From positions 1 through 42,433 of the forward strand of contig NZ_AUGL01000031.1 of assembly GCF_000422645.1 (NCBI RefSeq): DNA of 42,433 nucleotides. The letters are read 5' to 3'. Within the stretch, counting starts at the first letter, position 1. Each line of letters opens with the position of its first letter. The position numbers were made by a program, and so were the translations under genes. Of the stretch, positions 7,091-15,460 are shown piece after piece. This DNA comes from Ferrimonas futtsuensis DSM 18154 (lineage in GTDB: Bacteria > Pseudomonadota > Gammaproteobacteria > Enterobacterales > Shewanellaceae). The notes beneath the pieces were generated by a model. That model had not been told where the DNA came from. It did no database searches and was given only the letters and a program-made list of their open reading frames with translations.

Positions 7091-7707
7091 GCTGTCATCT
7101 CCAAGAAATTGCTGAGTATCTTAGCGCCCACGGCGCCACTGCGTTCGGGGTGAAACTGCACCCCCATCAGGTTGTCCCGGCCCACGGCGGCGGAGAAGGG
7201 CTGGCCGTAGTCGCTGCTGGCCAGGGTGAGTTCGCCCACCGGTGCCGCGTAGCTGTGGACGAAGTAGACGTAGCTGCCCTCATCGATGCCTTTAAACAGC
7301 GGATGGTCGCTGGGGGCCAGGGTGTTCCAGCCCATGTGGGGCAAAGGCTGACCGGCGGTGTCCAGCTGGGCCACCTTGAAGGGCAGCAGGCCGGTCATGG
7401 GCGTCTGCTCGCCGCCGGTGGCACTCTCCTCGCTGGCCAGGCCCAGCAGCTGCATTCCCAGGCAGATCCCCAGCAGGGGCTGGGTGACCTTGGTGAGGGT
7501 GTCCAGCACGCCGCTCTGTTTCAGGGCAGCCATGCCGGCGCCGGCGCTGCCGACCCCGGGGAGGATCAATCTCGGGCTGGCGAGGATCACCTCCGGATCC
7601 CGGCTGACGGTGACCTCGGCGCCCAGGCGGGCCAGGGCGAAGCGTACCGACGCCAGGTTGGCGCAGCCGGTGTCGATGATGGTGACTTTGGGGGCGTCCT
7701 GGCTCAT
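7087..7707 (-). CDS. hisH: Imidazole glycerol phosphate synthase, glutaminase subunit HisH
   Basis: A class I glutamine amidotransferase that releases ammonia from glutamine and channels it to HisF. 206 residues. The nucleophile Cys is in LGICLGMQLLG at about 80, the oxyanion region is LPGVGSAG, and the His and Glu of the triad are in GVQFHPERSG near the C-terminus. It starts [20 protein letters not shown]. Its ATG overlaps the hisB stop by one base, and its own end overlaps hisA by four. Confidence 0.97.
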   Translation of the reverse strand: MSQDAPKVTIIDTGCANLASVRFALARLGAEVTVSRDPEVILASPRLILPGVGSAGAGMAALKQSGVLDTLTKVTQPLLGICLGMQLLGLASEESATGGEQTPMTGLLPFKVAQLDTAGQPLPHMGWNTLAPSDHPLFKGIDEGSYVYFVHSYAAPVGELTLASSDYGQPFSAAVGRDNLMGVQFHPERSGAVGAKILSNFLEMTA

Positions 7708-8774
7708 CAGAGCACCCCCTTGGAGGAGGGCAGCTCACTGCCTTCGATGCGCACCGCCTGGCGCAGGGTTCGGCCAAACACCTTGAACAGCGCCTCCACC
7801 TTGTGGTGCTCGTTGTCGCCGTCCACGGACAGGTGCAGGGTGGCGCCCAGGCTGTCGGCCAGGGAGCGGAAGAAGTGGGAGACCATCTCGGTGCTGAGAT
7901 CGCCTACCTTGTCGCGGCTGAACTCGGCCTCGAAGCGCAGGTAGGGGCGACCGGACAGGTCCAGCAGGCACTGGGCACCGGTCTCGTCCATGGGCAGGGC
8001 GAAGCCAAAGCGGCCGATGCCTCGCTTGTCGCCCAGGGCCTGCTTCAGGGCCTGGCCCAGGGTCAGGGCCACGTCCTCGACGCTGTGGTGTTCGTCGATG
8101 TGCAGGTCGCCGCTCATGGACAGGGTCAGGCCGATGCCGCCGTGGGTGGCAATCTGCTCCAGCATGTGGTCGAAGAAGCCCACGCCGGTGTTGATGCTCA
8201 CCGGGCCCGGGCTGTCGAGATCCACCTCAATCTGGATGTCGGTCTCACGGGTGGTGCGCCGGGCGGTGGCACGACGTTCACCCTGGGTGAGCTGAGCCAG
8301 GATCTGTTCCCAGCCGAAGTTGTCTCTGTCGTAGCGGATGCCGGCCACGCCCATGGCGCGGGCCAGCTCCATGTCGGTCTCCCGGTCGCCGATGACGGCG
8401 GAGCGGGTGAAGTCCACCTTGCCCTGGGTCAGGTAGTCGCGTACCAGTCCCAGCTTGGGCTTGCGGCAGCTGCAGTTGTCGCTGTCGAAGTGGGGGCAGA
8501 TCAGCACCTCGTCGAAGCGCACCCCCTGGCTGGTGAACAGCGCCATCATGGCGTTGTGGGGGGCATCGAAGTCTGCCTGGGGGAAGCTGTCGGTGCCCAG
8601 ACCGTCCTGGTTGGAGACCATCACCAGACGGTAGCCCGCCTGCTGCAACGCCAGCAGGGCCGGCACCACCGCGGGCTCAAATACCAGCTTCTCCAGGGAG
8701 TCGAGCTGTTTGTCGATGGGCGGCTCCTCTACCAGGGTGCCGTCACGGTCGATAAAGAGGATGGGTTGTTTCAT
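7707..8774 (-). CDS. hisB: Bifunctional histidinol-phosphatase / imidazole glycerol phosphate dehydratase HisB
   Basis: A two-domain enzyme of 355 residues, the enteric fusion. The N-terminal HAD-type histidinol phosphatase has the nucleophile motif DRDGTLV at about 9-15. Its zinc loop is [15 protein letters not shown] and the late HAD motif is [13 protein letters not shown]. The C-terminal dehydratase (from about 165) has the paired metal motifs [14 protein letters not shown] and [12 protein letters not shown], repeated as [11 protein letters not shown] and DNEHHKVEA. It performs two non-consecutive steps of histidine synthesis. It starts two bases after hisC ends. Confidence 0.97.
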   Translation of the reverse strand: MKQPILFIDRDGTLVEEPPIDKQLDSLEKLVFEPAVVPALLALQQAGYRLVMVSNQDGLGTDSFPQADFDAPHNAMMALFTSQGVRFDEVLICPHFDSDNCSCRKPKLGLVRDYLTQGKVDFTRSAVIGDRETDMELARAMGVAGIRYDRDNFGWEQILAQLTQGERRATARRTTRETDIQIEVDLDSPGPVSINTGVGFFDHMLEQIATHGGIGLTLSMSGDLHIDEHHSVEDVALTLGQALKQALGDKRGIGRFGFALPMDETGAQCLLDLSGRPYLRFEAEFSRDKVGDLSTEMVSHFFRSLADSLGATLHLSVDGDNEHHKVEALFKVFGRTLRQAVRIEGSELPSSKGVL

Positions 8775-8776
8775 GG

Positions 8777-9823
8777 TTATGCATCCTGTTGAAAAGCGGT
8801 CAGGGCGTTGGTGAGCAGCTCCATTTCGGAATCGCTGCCGATGCTGATTCTGAGCCAGCCGGGCAGGGCGCCGTAGGCTCGAATCAGTATCCCCTGAGAT
8901 TGTAGGGTGTTAAAGAGGTCGTCGGCGCCATCGGCCTTAAACAGAACAAAGTTGGCGGCGGACTCCAGCACCTGATCGACATACGTCAGTGTGCTGAGGG
9001 CGGCCACCAGGGCGCTGCGGCGTGCATTAAGCTGAGCCACCTGGCTCTGCATGCGGCGGATGCCAAAGTCGCTCAGGGTCTCCAGGGCCAGGTCGGCCAC
9101 GGGCTTGGGCACCGGGTAGGGGGCGATCACCTTCTCCAGCATGGTGATGATCTCTTTGCCTGCCAGCAGGAAGCCGCAACGGGCGCCGGCCAGGGCAAAC
9201 GCCTTGGAGAGGGTGCGCAGCACCACCAGGTTGGGGCAACCGCCAATGGCGTCTGCCAGGCTCTGATCGGCGCAGAACTCAATGTAGGCTTCATCCACCA
9301 CCACCAGGGTGTCTGGCAGGGCGTCCGCCAGGGCCAGCAGATCCTCGCGAGGTACCAGGGTGCCGGTGGGGTTGTTGGGGTTGCAGACGAACACCAGCTT
9401 GGCGCCGCGGCCTGCCTCGGTCAGCGCCAATGGCAACTGATAGCCCTCCTCCCAGGGCACCGCCTGATACTCGACGCCGCAGGTGAGGGCGCTGATGCCG
9501 TACATGCCGTAGCTGGGGGCCAGGCTGACCACCTTGTCTTGGCCCGGGACACAGAAGGTGCGGATCAGCAGTTCAATCCCTTCGTCGGCGCCGCGGGTGA
9601 TCAACAGCTGCTCTGGACGCACGCCGGCATAGCCAGCGTAGGCGGCGCGCAGCTCAGGTGGCTGACAGTCCGGATAGCGGTTGACGTCCGCCACATTGGC
9701 GTTACGCCAGGGGCTTTCGTTGGCATTGAGCCAGACATCGCCACCACTCATGCTGCGGCGGGCGGAGGCGTAGGGAACGAGTTCCCTCAGTTCGGGGCGA
9801 CAGAGGCGTTCGGCCAGGTTCAT
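8777..9823 (-). CDS. hisC: Histidinol-phosphate aminotransferase HisC
   Basis: A PLP-dependent fold-type I transaminase making histidinol phosphate from imidazole acetol phosphate. 348 residues. [22 protein letters not shown] and the PLP lysine in [17 protein letters not shown] are all present. The open frame extends upstream to 9979, but the ATG at 9823 has a good ribosome-binding site (AAGGAGAG) and gives the usual N-terminus ([18 protein letters not shown]). Seventeen bases separate it from hisD. Confidence 0.97.
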   Translation of the reverse strand: MNLAERLCRPELRELVPYASARRSMSGGDVWLNANESPWRNANVADVNRYPDCQPPELRAAYAGYAGVRPEQLLITRGADEGIELLIRTFCVPGQDKVVSLAPSYGMYGISALTCGVEYQAVPWEEGYQLPLALTEAGRGAKLVFVCNPNNPTGTLVPREDLLALADALPDTLVVVDEAYIEFCADQSLADAIGGCPNLVVLRTLSKAFALAGARCGFLLAGKEIITMLEKVIAPYPVPKPVADLALETLSDFGIRRMQSQVAQLNARRSALVAALSTLTYVDQVLESAANFVLFKADGADDLFNTLQSQGILIRAYGALPGWLRISIGSDSEMELLTNALTAFQQDA

Positions 9824-9840
9824 TACTGCTCTCCTTACTC

Positions 9841-11121
9841 TTAATCCAGTTGCGCCATGCGTAGGGACACTGCCTTGGCGTGGGCATCCAGGCCTTCGGC
9901 GTCGGCCAGGGCAATCACCGTGGGGGCCAGTCCCTTGAGGCCGTCGCGGCTCAGCTCCTGCACCGTATAGCGACGGCAAAAGTCCGCCAGAGACAGACTC
10001 GACGCACTGCGGGAGGCGCCATAGGTGGGCAACACGTGGTTGGTGCCACTGGCGTAGTCGCCCACAGACTCCGGAGACCAGGGCCCAAGGAAGATGGAGC
10101 CGGCGGCGCGCAGTGTGCCCAGCAATTCTCTGGGGGCTTTGGTCTGCACAATCAGGTGCTCGGGGCCATAGGCGTTGGAGACCTCACAGGCCTGCTCCAG
10201 GCTCTGTACCACCAGGGCGCGGCTCTGTGACAGGGCGGCGGCGGCGATCTCCTTGCGGCTCAATGTGGTGAGCTGACTCACCAGGGCGGCGTTGACCTTG
10301 TCGGCAAAGTCGTCGCTGAGACACACCAGCATCGCCTGGCTGTCTTCGCCGTGTTCTGCCTGGGAGAGCAGGTCGGCGGCCACAAACTCGGGGTTGGCGT
10401 CGTCATCGGCTAACACCAGCACCTCGGAGGGGCCGGCGGGCATGTCGATGGCGGTGCCACTCTGGCTGACCTGGGTCTTGGCTTCGGTGACGAAGCGATT
10501 GCCCGGGCCGAAGATCTTGTCCACCTTGGGCACGGTCTCGGTGCCAAAGGCGAGGGCGGCGATGGCCTGGGCGCCGCCGATGGGGAACAGTTGCTGCACC
10601 CCGCAGCGCCAGGCGGCGTAGCAGATGGCGTCGCTTACCGGAGGCGGAGTGGTCATCACCCGCACGTCGCAGCCAGCCAGCTTGGCGGGCAGGGCCTGCA
10701 TCAACACCGAGGAGACCAGGGGGGCACTGCCGCCGGGAACATAGAGGCCCACTCGCTCAATGGCTTCGCTGCGCAGTTCGCAGACGACGCCGGGCTGGGT
10801 TTCCACTCGTACCGGCTGGAACTGCTGAGCGTCGTGGAAGGCAATCAGGTTGTCGATGGCAACATCGATGGCGGCCTTGAGGCTGGCATCGATGCGCTGG
10901 CCGCGGCGGCCCAGTTCGTCGTTGTCGTAGGCCAGGGCGTCGGGGCGGCCGCCGTCGAACTTCTCGCTCAGCTCAAGCAGGGCGTTGTCGCCACCGCGGC
11001 GGACCTGGTCGAGGATGCCCGCCACCGCTTGGGTCAGGTCCATGCTTTGCACCTGATCCGCCCGGGCCAGGGCCAGAGTCTGTTCGGTGTCGCACAGCTG
11101 GTTCCAGTTGAGTACTTTCAT
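9841..11121 (-). CDS. hisD: Histidinol dehydrogenase HisD
   Basis: A zinc enzyme that oxidises histidinol to histidine in two NAD-dependent steps, the end of the pathway. 426 residues starting MKVLNWNQLCDTEQ. Recognisable blocks include GLYVPGGSAPLVSSVLM, the NAD/Zn-site region DMPAGPSEVLVLAD, LLSQAEHGEDSQ and YGPEHLIV, with SGTNHVLPT towards the end. The frame is open to 11178, but the ATG at 11121 is the family start and lies ten bases after the end of hisG. Confidence 0.97.
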   Translation of the reverse strand: MKVLNWNQLCDTEQTLALARADQVQSMDLTQAVAGILDQVRRGGDNALLELSEKFDGGRPDALAYDNDELGRRGQRIDASLKAAIDVAIDNLIAFHDAQQFQPVRVETQPGVVCELRSEAIERVGLYVPGGSAPLVSSVLMQALPAKLAGCDVRVMTTPPPVSDAICYAAWRCGVQQLFPIGGAQAIAALAFGTETVPKVDKIFGPGNRFVTEAKTQVSQSGTAIDMPAGPSEVLVLADDDANPEFVAADLLSQAEHGEDSQAMLVCLSDDFADKVNAALVSQLTTLSRKEIAAAALSQSRALVVQSLEQACEVSNAYGPEHLIVQTKAPRELLGTLRAAGSIFLGPWSPESVGDYASGTNHVLPTYGASRSASSLSLADFCRRYTVQELSRDGLKGLAPTVIALADAEGLDAHAKAVSLRMAQLD

Positions 11122-11131
11122 CTCTAACCTC

Positions 11132-12028
11132 TTAACCCAGCATCTTCTCAATGGGCAGCACCAGGATGGAGCTGGCACCCAGGGCTTTAAGCTGTTCCAT
11201 GGTTTCCCAGAACAGGGTTTCGGAGCTGACCGCGTGCAGGGCCACCCGCTCGCTGTCCTGGGCCAGGGGCAGGATGGTGGGGTTCTCGGCGCCGGGCAGC
11301 AGGGCCACCACCTGATCCAGGGTCGCCTTGGGGGCGTGCAGCATGATGTACTTGCTCTCCCGGGCCTGGATGACGCCGTTGATGCGGGTCAGCAGCTTGT
11401 CCACCAACTCCTGGTTGGTGGCGCTCAGGGGGGAGGCGGTCTGAATCAGGGTGGCCTTGGAGCGGAAGATCACCTCGGTCTCCTTCAGGCCATTGGCTTC
11501 CAGAGTGGCGCCGGTGCTCACCAGATCACAGATGGCGTCGGCCAGACCGGCGCGGGGGGCCACCTCTACCGAGCCCTTGAGCATACAGTCGCTGAAGGGG
11601 ACGCCGGTCTTTTTCATGTAGCTGGCCAGCAGGTAGGGGTAGGAGGTGGCGATGCGCTTGCCCGCCAGGGTGGTGGGGCCGTCCCAGGCCAGATCCTTGT
11701 CCACCGCCAGGGAGAGGCGGCAACCGCCGAAGTCCAGGCGGCGCAAGGTGGTGAACTCACAGGGGCGATTCATCGCCTCGCGCTCCAGACGCTCCTCCTC
11801 CAGCACGTTCTCGCCGACGATGCCCAGGTCCACCACGCCGTCCATCACCAGGCCGGGGATATCGTCATCACGGACACGCAGGATGTCGATGGGCAGGTTC
11901 TGGCAGTGGGACAGCAGGCGCTGGTCCCGCAGGTTGAGCTTGAGGCCGGCCCCCTTGAGCAGGGTCTGGCACTCATCGGCCAGGCGGCCGGATTTTTGGA
12001 TGGCGATTCTCAGTCGTTGTTGAGTCAT
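11132..12028 (-). CDS. hisG: ATP phosphoribosyltransferase HisG, long form
   Basis: First and committed step: condenses ATP with PRPP; feedback-inhibited by histidine. 298 residues is the hexameric long form with its own C-terminal ACT-like regulatory domain (from about 225), so no HisZ partner is needed. Two periplasmic-binding-like catalytic subdomains include [20 protein letters not shown] and the PRPP loop in [19 protein letters not shown]. It is the first structural gene, 122 bases downstream of the hisL leader stop. Confidence 0.97.
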   Translation of the reverse strand: MTQQRLRIAIQKSGRLADECQTLLKGAGLKLNLRDQRLLSHCQNLPIDILRVRDDDIPGLVMDGVVDLGIVGENVLEEERLEREAMNRPCEFTTLRRLDFGGCRLSLAVDKDLAWDGPTTLAGKRIATSYPYLLASYMKKTGVPFSDCMLKGSVEVAPRAGLADAICDLVSTGATLEANGLKETEVIFRSKATLIQTASPLSATNQELVDKLLTRINGVIQARESKYIMLHAPKATLDQVVALLPGAENPTILPLAQDSERVALHAVSSETLFWETMEQLKALGASSILVLPIEKMLG

Positions 12029-12041
12029 GATTCAGTCCTGA

Positions 12042-12078
12042 TAAAAAACAAAAAACCCTGGGCGCTTGCTCCAGGGTT
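12042..12078 (-). terminator. his operon attenuator terminator
   Basis: On the minus strand, AACCCTGG pairs with CCAGGGTT (plus coordinates 12071-12078 and 12054-12061), followed by a T-rich run corresponding to plus 12042-12055. It lies between hisL and hisG, where the classical histidine attenuator sits, so it should form when the leader peptide is translated without stalling. Confidence 0.88.
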
Positions 12079-12101
12079 CTTATGTGTTCAGGTTCTGAAT
12101 C

Positions 12102-12137
12102 CGCTGGAGGGCGCCGTTTAAACAGCAGCCTCCAGCG
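12102..12137 (-). promoter_or_regulatory. his leader hairpin competing with the attenuator
   Basis: CGCTGGAGG at 12102-12110 pairs perfectly with CCTCCAGCG at 12129-12137, just after hisL. The arm transcribed second contains CCCTCCAG preceded by GGCGC. It can instead pair with CTGGAGC...GCGCC in the terminator stem, giving the expected anti-terminator switch. Pairings are read directly; the regulatory logic follows the known enteric his system. Confidence 0.7.
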
Positions 12138-12150
12138 ACAATGCCAAAGG

Positions 12151-12198
12151 CTACCGCTTGAAATGATGATGGTGATGTAGGGCGGTAAACTTCAGCAT
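12151..12198 (-). CDS. hisL: his operon leader peptide HisL
   Basis: A 15-codon reading frame on the minus strand, MLKFTALHHHHHFKR, containing five consecutive histidine codons. Ribosome stalling on these codons when charged tRNA-His is scarce prevents the downstream terminator from forming and lets transcription enter hisG. Position, length and His run match the leader peptides of enterics, which have seven His codons. Confidence 0.92.
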   Translation of the reverse strand: MLKFTALHHHHHFKR

Positions 12199-12234
12199 GG
12201 GTGAATTCCTAATGATTCAGTACAAAATTCTGTG

Positions 12235-12247
12235 CACGTTCAACGTG
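12235..12247. promoter_or_regulatory. Perfect inverted repeat CACGTTCAACGTG upstream of hisL
   Basis: A 13-base palindrome with a single central base, 36 bases before the hisL ATG. It falls where the his promoter should be, so it could be an operator. I do not recognise the factor. No convincing -35/-10 pair was found around it. Confidence 0.3.
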
Positions 12248-12387
12248 GCGTGCTTTTAAGCTAATTCAGTGAATAAATAATTGCAACAACCAATTTACGC
12301 TTTTTTTCTGATGAATCCATAACCCCGCTGTCAGGGGGCAGCGGCTGTGTCATAATGGCCGACCCTTAAGACTCCGTGTGCTACTCC

Positions 12388-14301
12388 ATGTCCCGTTTCT
12401 CCAGCAAAATCAAAAAGGCGTTCGCCGCCGATGGCCTGCTGGCCGATACTCTGGAGGAGTTTCGTTACCGCCCGCAACAGCAGCAGCTGGCCCACGCGCT
12501 GGCACAGCACAGCACCTCGGGCAGGGTGCTGGTGGCGGAGGCGGGCACCGGCATCGGCAAGACCTTCGCCTACCTGCTGCCAGCCCTGTTGAGCGGCAAG
12601 AAAGTGGCCATCAGTACCGGCACCAAGAACCTGCAAGATCAGCTCTTTTTCAAAGATCTTCCCCGACTTTTGCCGCTGATCGACTCGGGCATCAAGGTGG
12701 CGCTGCTCAAGGGACGGGGCAACTACCTGTGCCTGTATCACCTGACTCAGCAGCTGGCGGACCCGGAGGCCCAGACCCCGGTGGAGATGGACCAGCTGAT
12801 TCGCATCCGCAGCTGGGCCAACGGCACCGGCACCGGGGATATGGCGGAGATGGACGCCCTGGCGGAGGACGCCCCGATACTGCGCAAGGTGACCTCCACC
12901 CAGGACAACTGTCTGGGTAAGGCCTGCCCGGATTTTGACCGCTGCTTCCTGAAAAAGGCCAGGGCCAAGGCGATGGGGGCGGATCTGGTGGTGATCAACC
13001 ACCACCTGTTCTTCGCCGATTCGGCGCTGAGAGAGGGGGGCTTTGGTGAGCTCCTGCCTGAGCTGAACTGGATCATCTTCGATGAGGCCCATCAACTGCC
13101 GGACATCGCCCTGACCCGCTACGGCGAGCGCCTCTCCGCCTCCAGTTTTCACTACCTGGGACGGGACGTGCGCCGGGTGTATAAGACCCTGAAGGACTGC
13201 AAATCGCTGGAGACCCGGGCCGACGAGCTCAGCCAGTGGGCCGATGAACTGACCGAGGCGATCCAGGCCAATGGCGAACCGGCCTGGCAGGCACAGCTGG
13301 GGTTTGAGGCGGTGTCTGGCGCTTGGCAGGGGCTGACCCGCTCCCTGGGCTTACTGAAGACCGAACTGGGCTACCATCTGGGACGGGATGAGCTGGGTGA
13401 CCAGTGCTTCGAGCGCAGTGCCCGGCTGATGGGGCTGCTGGAGCACTTCGGCAACCCGGATGCCAAGCGCATCTACCGGCTGGAGCGGCGGGAGCGCGGC
13501 TTTGGTCTGGTCTCCAGTCCCATGTCGGTGCGGGATGAGCTCAAGGCCCTGTATAACAGCTACCACTGCGCCTGGGCCTTTACTTCGGCCACTTTGCAGG
13601 TTGGGGGCGACTTCGGCTACTTCACCCGGCAGATGGCGTTGGAGAAGGCCGATTCGCTGATCCTGGACAGCCCTTTCGATTACGCCAGTCAGGCGCTGAT
13701 GTGTGTGCCCCGCCACCTGCCTCAGCCGCACGAAGCCAATGTGGCCGAGCACCTGGCCGAGATCGCCTCCAGGCTGATTGAGGCGGCGGACGGGCGCACC
13801 TTCCTGCTGTTCACCAGCTACCAGATGATGTACCGGGTGGGGGAGTTGCTCAGTCACCGTCAGAGCCGGCCTCTGCTGGTGCAGGGGATGGACTCCAAGC
13901 GGCAGTTGCTCAGCCGCTATCACGCCTACGGCAATGCCGTGCTCTTAGGCACCGCTGCGTTCTGGGAGGGGGTGGACGTTAGAGGGCGTGCGCTCTGTTG
14001 TGTTATGATCGACAAGCTGCCTTTCGTCTCTCCGGACGACCCCCTGACCCAGGCCAGGCTGACCGCCTGTGAACGCAGTGGTCAGGATCCCTTTGCCATG
14101 GTGCAATTGCCTCAGGCGATCCTCGCCTTGAAGCAGGGTGTCGGCCGATTGATTCGCAGCGAGAAGGACCAGGGGGTGCTGGTGATCTGCGACCCCAGAC
14201 TGGTTCAGCGCCCCTATGGCGAACAGTTTATACGCAGCCTGCCTCCGATGACGCGGACCCGCGGGCTGGACAAGGCTCTAGCACGATTAAGAGAAGTTTG
14301 A
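12388..14301 (+). CDS. yoaA: ATP-dependent DNA helicase of the YoaA/DinG (XPD-like) family
   Basis: A superfamily 2 iron-sulfur helicase, 5'-3', implicated in replication-fork repair; Escherichia coli YoaA works with the HolC (chi) subunit. 637 residues. Walker A is in AEAGTGIGKT (50-59), the Walker B DEAH box at 232-235 (IIFDEAHQLPD). Four Cys at 115, 175, 180 and 186 fit the XPD-type 4Fe-4S cluster. Helicase motifs V and VI are AFWEGVDVRG and QGVGRLIRSEKDQG. It resembles YoaA more than DinG by the NCLGKACPDFDRCF and LPPMTRTR segments. The frame also allows GTG at 12376; I prefer ATG 12388, but no good ribosome-binding site decides it. The stop overlaps tsaB. Confidence 0.92.
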   Translation: MSRFSSKIKKAFAADGLLADTLEEFRYRPQQQQLAHALAQHSTSGRVLVAEAGTGIGKTFAYLLPALLSGKKVAISTGTKNLQDQLFFKDLPRLLPLIDSGIKVALLKGRGNYLCLYHLTQQLADPEAQTPVEMDQLIRIRSWANGTGTGDMAEMDALAEDAPILRKVTSTQDNCLGKACPDFDRCFLKKARAKAMGADLVVINHHLFFADSALREGGFGELLPELNWIIFDEAHQLPDIALTRYGERLSASSFHYLGRDVRRVYKTLKDCKSLETRADELSQWADELTEAIQANGEPAWQAQLGFEAVSGAWQGLTRSLGLLKTELGYHLGRDELGDQCFERSARLMGLLEHFGNPDAKRIYRLERRERGFGLVSSPMSVRDELKALYNSYHCAWAFTSATLQVGGDFGYFTRQMALEKADSLILDSPFDYASQALMCVPRHLPQPHEANVAEHLAEIASRLIEAADGRTFLLFTSYQMMYRVGELLSHRQSRPLLVQGMDSKRQLLSRYHAYGNAVLLGTAAFWEGVDVRGRALCCVMIDKLPFVSPDDPLTQARLTACERSGQDPFAMVQLPQAILALKQGVGRLIRSEKDQGVLVICDPRLVQRPYGEQFIRSLPPMTRTRGLDKALARLREV

Positions 14302-14990
14302 TGTCTGAAAAGATTTTGATCATCGACACCGCCACCGAGAACTGCTCGGCGGCTCTGGTGCTCGGTGACCGGGTTATCGACCTGTGTGAAGAGGCTCCCC
14401 GTGAGCACAGTCAGAAGATTTTGCCCTTTGTGGAGCAGTTGCTGGCAGAGGGGGGCGTGACCCTGGCCCAGCTGGATGCCATCGGTTTCGGTCGTGGTCC
14501 CGGCAGTTTTACCGGCATTCGTATCGGCACCGCCATGATGCAGGGACTGGCCCTGGGGGCGGAGCTGCCGGTACTGCCGATCTCCAACCTGGCCGCCATG
14601 GCCCAGGGCGCCATCGAGGCCGGTGCCGAAACGGTGATCGCCGCCATCGACGCCCGCATGGGCGAGGTGTATGTGGGACGTTACGAGAGCCGCGATGGCC
14701 TGGCCACCCTGGTGGGTCAGGAGCTGGTGATTGCCCCCGACGAGCTGGTGACTCTGGAACTGATGCAGGGAGAGGCGCTGGTGGCCGTGGGCACCGGGTT
14801 TGAGACCTACCCAGAGCTACTGGCTGAGGGGCGTCTGAGCGTCAGTGGCGATCATCGTCTGCCCAGTGCTAAGATGATGGTGCCTTTGGCACTGGAACTC
14901 TATCGCAACGGCGGCGCCCTGCCTCTGGAGCAGGTCGAGCCGGTGTATCTGAGAGACAACGTCGCCTGGAAAAAGATGCCGGGCAAATGA
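14301..14990 (+). CDS. tsaB: tRNA threonylcarbamoyladenosine biosynthesis protein TsaB
   Basis: An ASKHA-fold protein that scaffolds TsaD and TsaE in forming t6A at position 37 of ANN-decoding tRNAs. 229 residues, matching enteric YeaZ. It begins MSEKILIIDTATENCSAAL, with the GFGRGPGSFTGIRIG signature near 60-75. It lacks the metal-binding HxxxH of TsaD, as expected for TsaB. The ATG at 14301 overlaps the yoaA stop (TGATG), so the two are co-translated; the same pair is adjacent in Escherichia coli. Confidence 0.95.
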   Translation: MSEKILIIDTATENCSAALVLGDRVIDLCEEAPREHSQKILPFVEQLLAEGGVTLAQLDAIGFGRGPGSFTGIRIGTAMMQGLALGAELPVLPISNLAAMAQGAIEAGAETVIAAIDARMGEVYVGRYESRDGLATLVGQELVIAPDELVTLELMQGEALVAVGTGFETYPELLAEGRLSVSGDHRLPSAKMMVPLALELYRNGGALPLEQVEPVYLRDNVAWKKMPGK

Positions 14991-15033
14991 TACCAAATTC
15001 ATTAGATAGACCACCTATCTAATACTATTGGTA
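14991..15033. repeat. Nested extragenic palindrome (REP-like) after tsaB
   Basis: Inner arms ATTAGATAG (15001-15009) and CTATCTAAT (15015-15023) enclose a five-base loop. Outer arms TACCAA (14991-14996) and TTGGTA (15028-15033) pair around it with short unpaired bulges. The whole would fold into a long hairpin starting directly at the tsaB stop. There is no T-tract, so it is not a standard terminator. It looks like the repeated palindromes dispersed between genes in related genomes; dispersal here cannot be tested from one window. Confidence 0.65.
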
Positions 15034-15057
15034 CGAGGGAGAGCGAGCGACACCACC

Positions 15058-15336
15058 ATGATCCATCACGTTGGATTATCCACCCAGGCCCCTTTGCCGG
15101 CGAAGCCGCAGAGTAAGGGCAGCCCGGAGAAAGCCAAAGAGGCGGAGCCGGCGGTCAGGACCGCCGAGCTGGTGGTGCCCAGCGATCCTCAGGGCTGGCA
15201 GACGTTCGCTGCCGGCCGAACCCGCCTGACCCAGGATCACCCCGACTCCCGGGCCATCTCCGCCTACATGGAAACCGCCAATCAGGGACTGCGCCAGGAG
15301 CTGCAGTCGATGATGGGCGTCGATCTCTACGTTTAA
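15058..15336 (+). CDS. Conserved-looking small protein of unknown function
   Basis: 92 residues with no family I recognise. The first half is low-complexity (Pro, Lys, Glu, Ala). The second half looks ordered: TAELVVPSDPQGWQTFAAGRTRL followed by DHPDSRAISAYMETANQGL and a C-terminus MMGVDLYV. There is no signal peptide or membrane segment. ATG 15058 follows GGGAGAGCGAGCGAC; a TTG at 15028 in the same frame would start inside the palindrome and is less likely. G+C-rich codon use like its neighbours and the orderly C-terminal half make it probably real. Confidence 0.6.
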   Translation: MIHHVGLSTQAPLPAKPQSKGSPEKAKEAEPAVRTAELVVPSDPQGWQTFAAGRTRLTQDHPDSRAISAYMETANQGLRQELQSMMGVDLYV

Positions 15337-15460
15337 TCCCCGGAGCCTTAGTCGCGCCGCCATCTTTTGTGACATCTTCTGGCCGCAGCGCCATTGCAAT
15401 CTCCCAGTGCCGCGATAGGTTATAGACTTTGACCTGAAAACTGAGTCTTAGGAGGGAACC

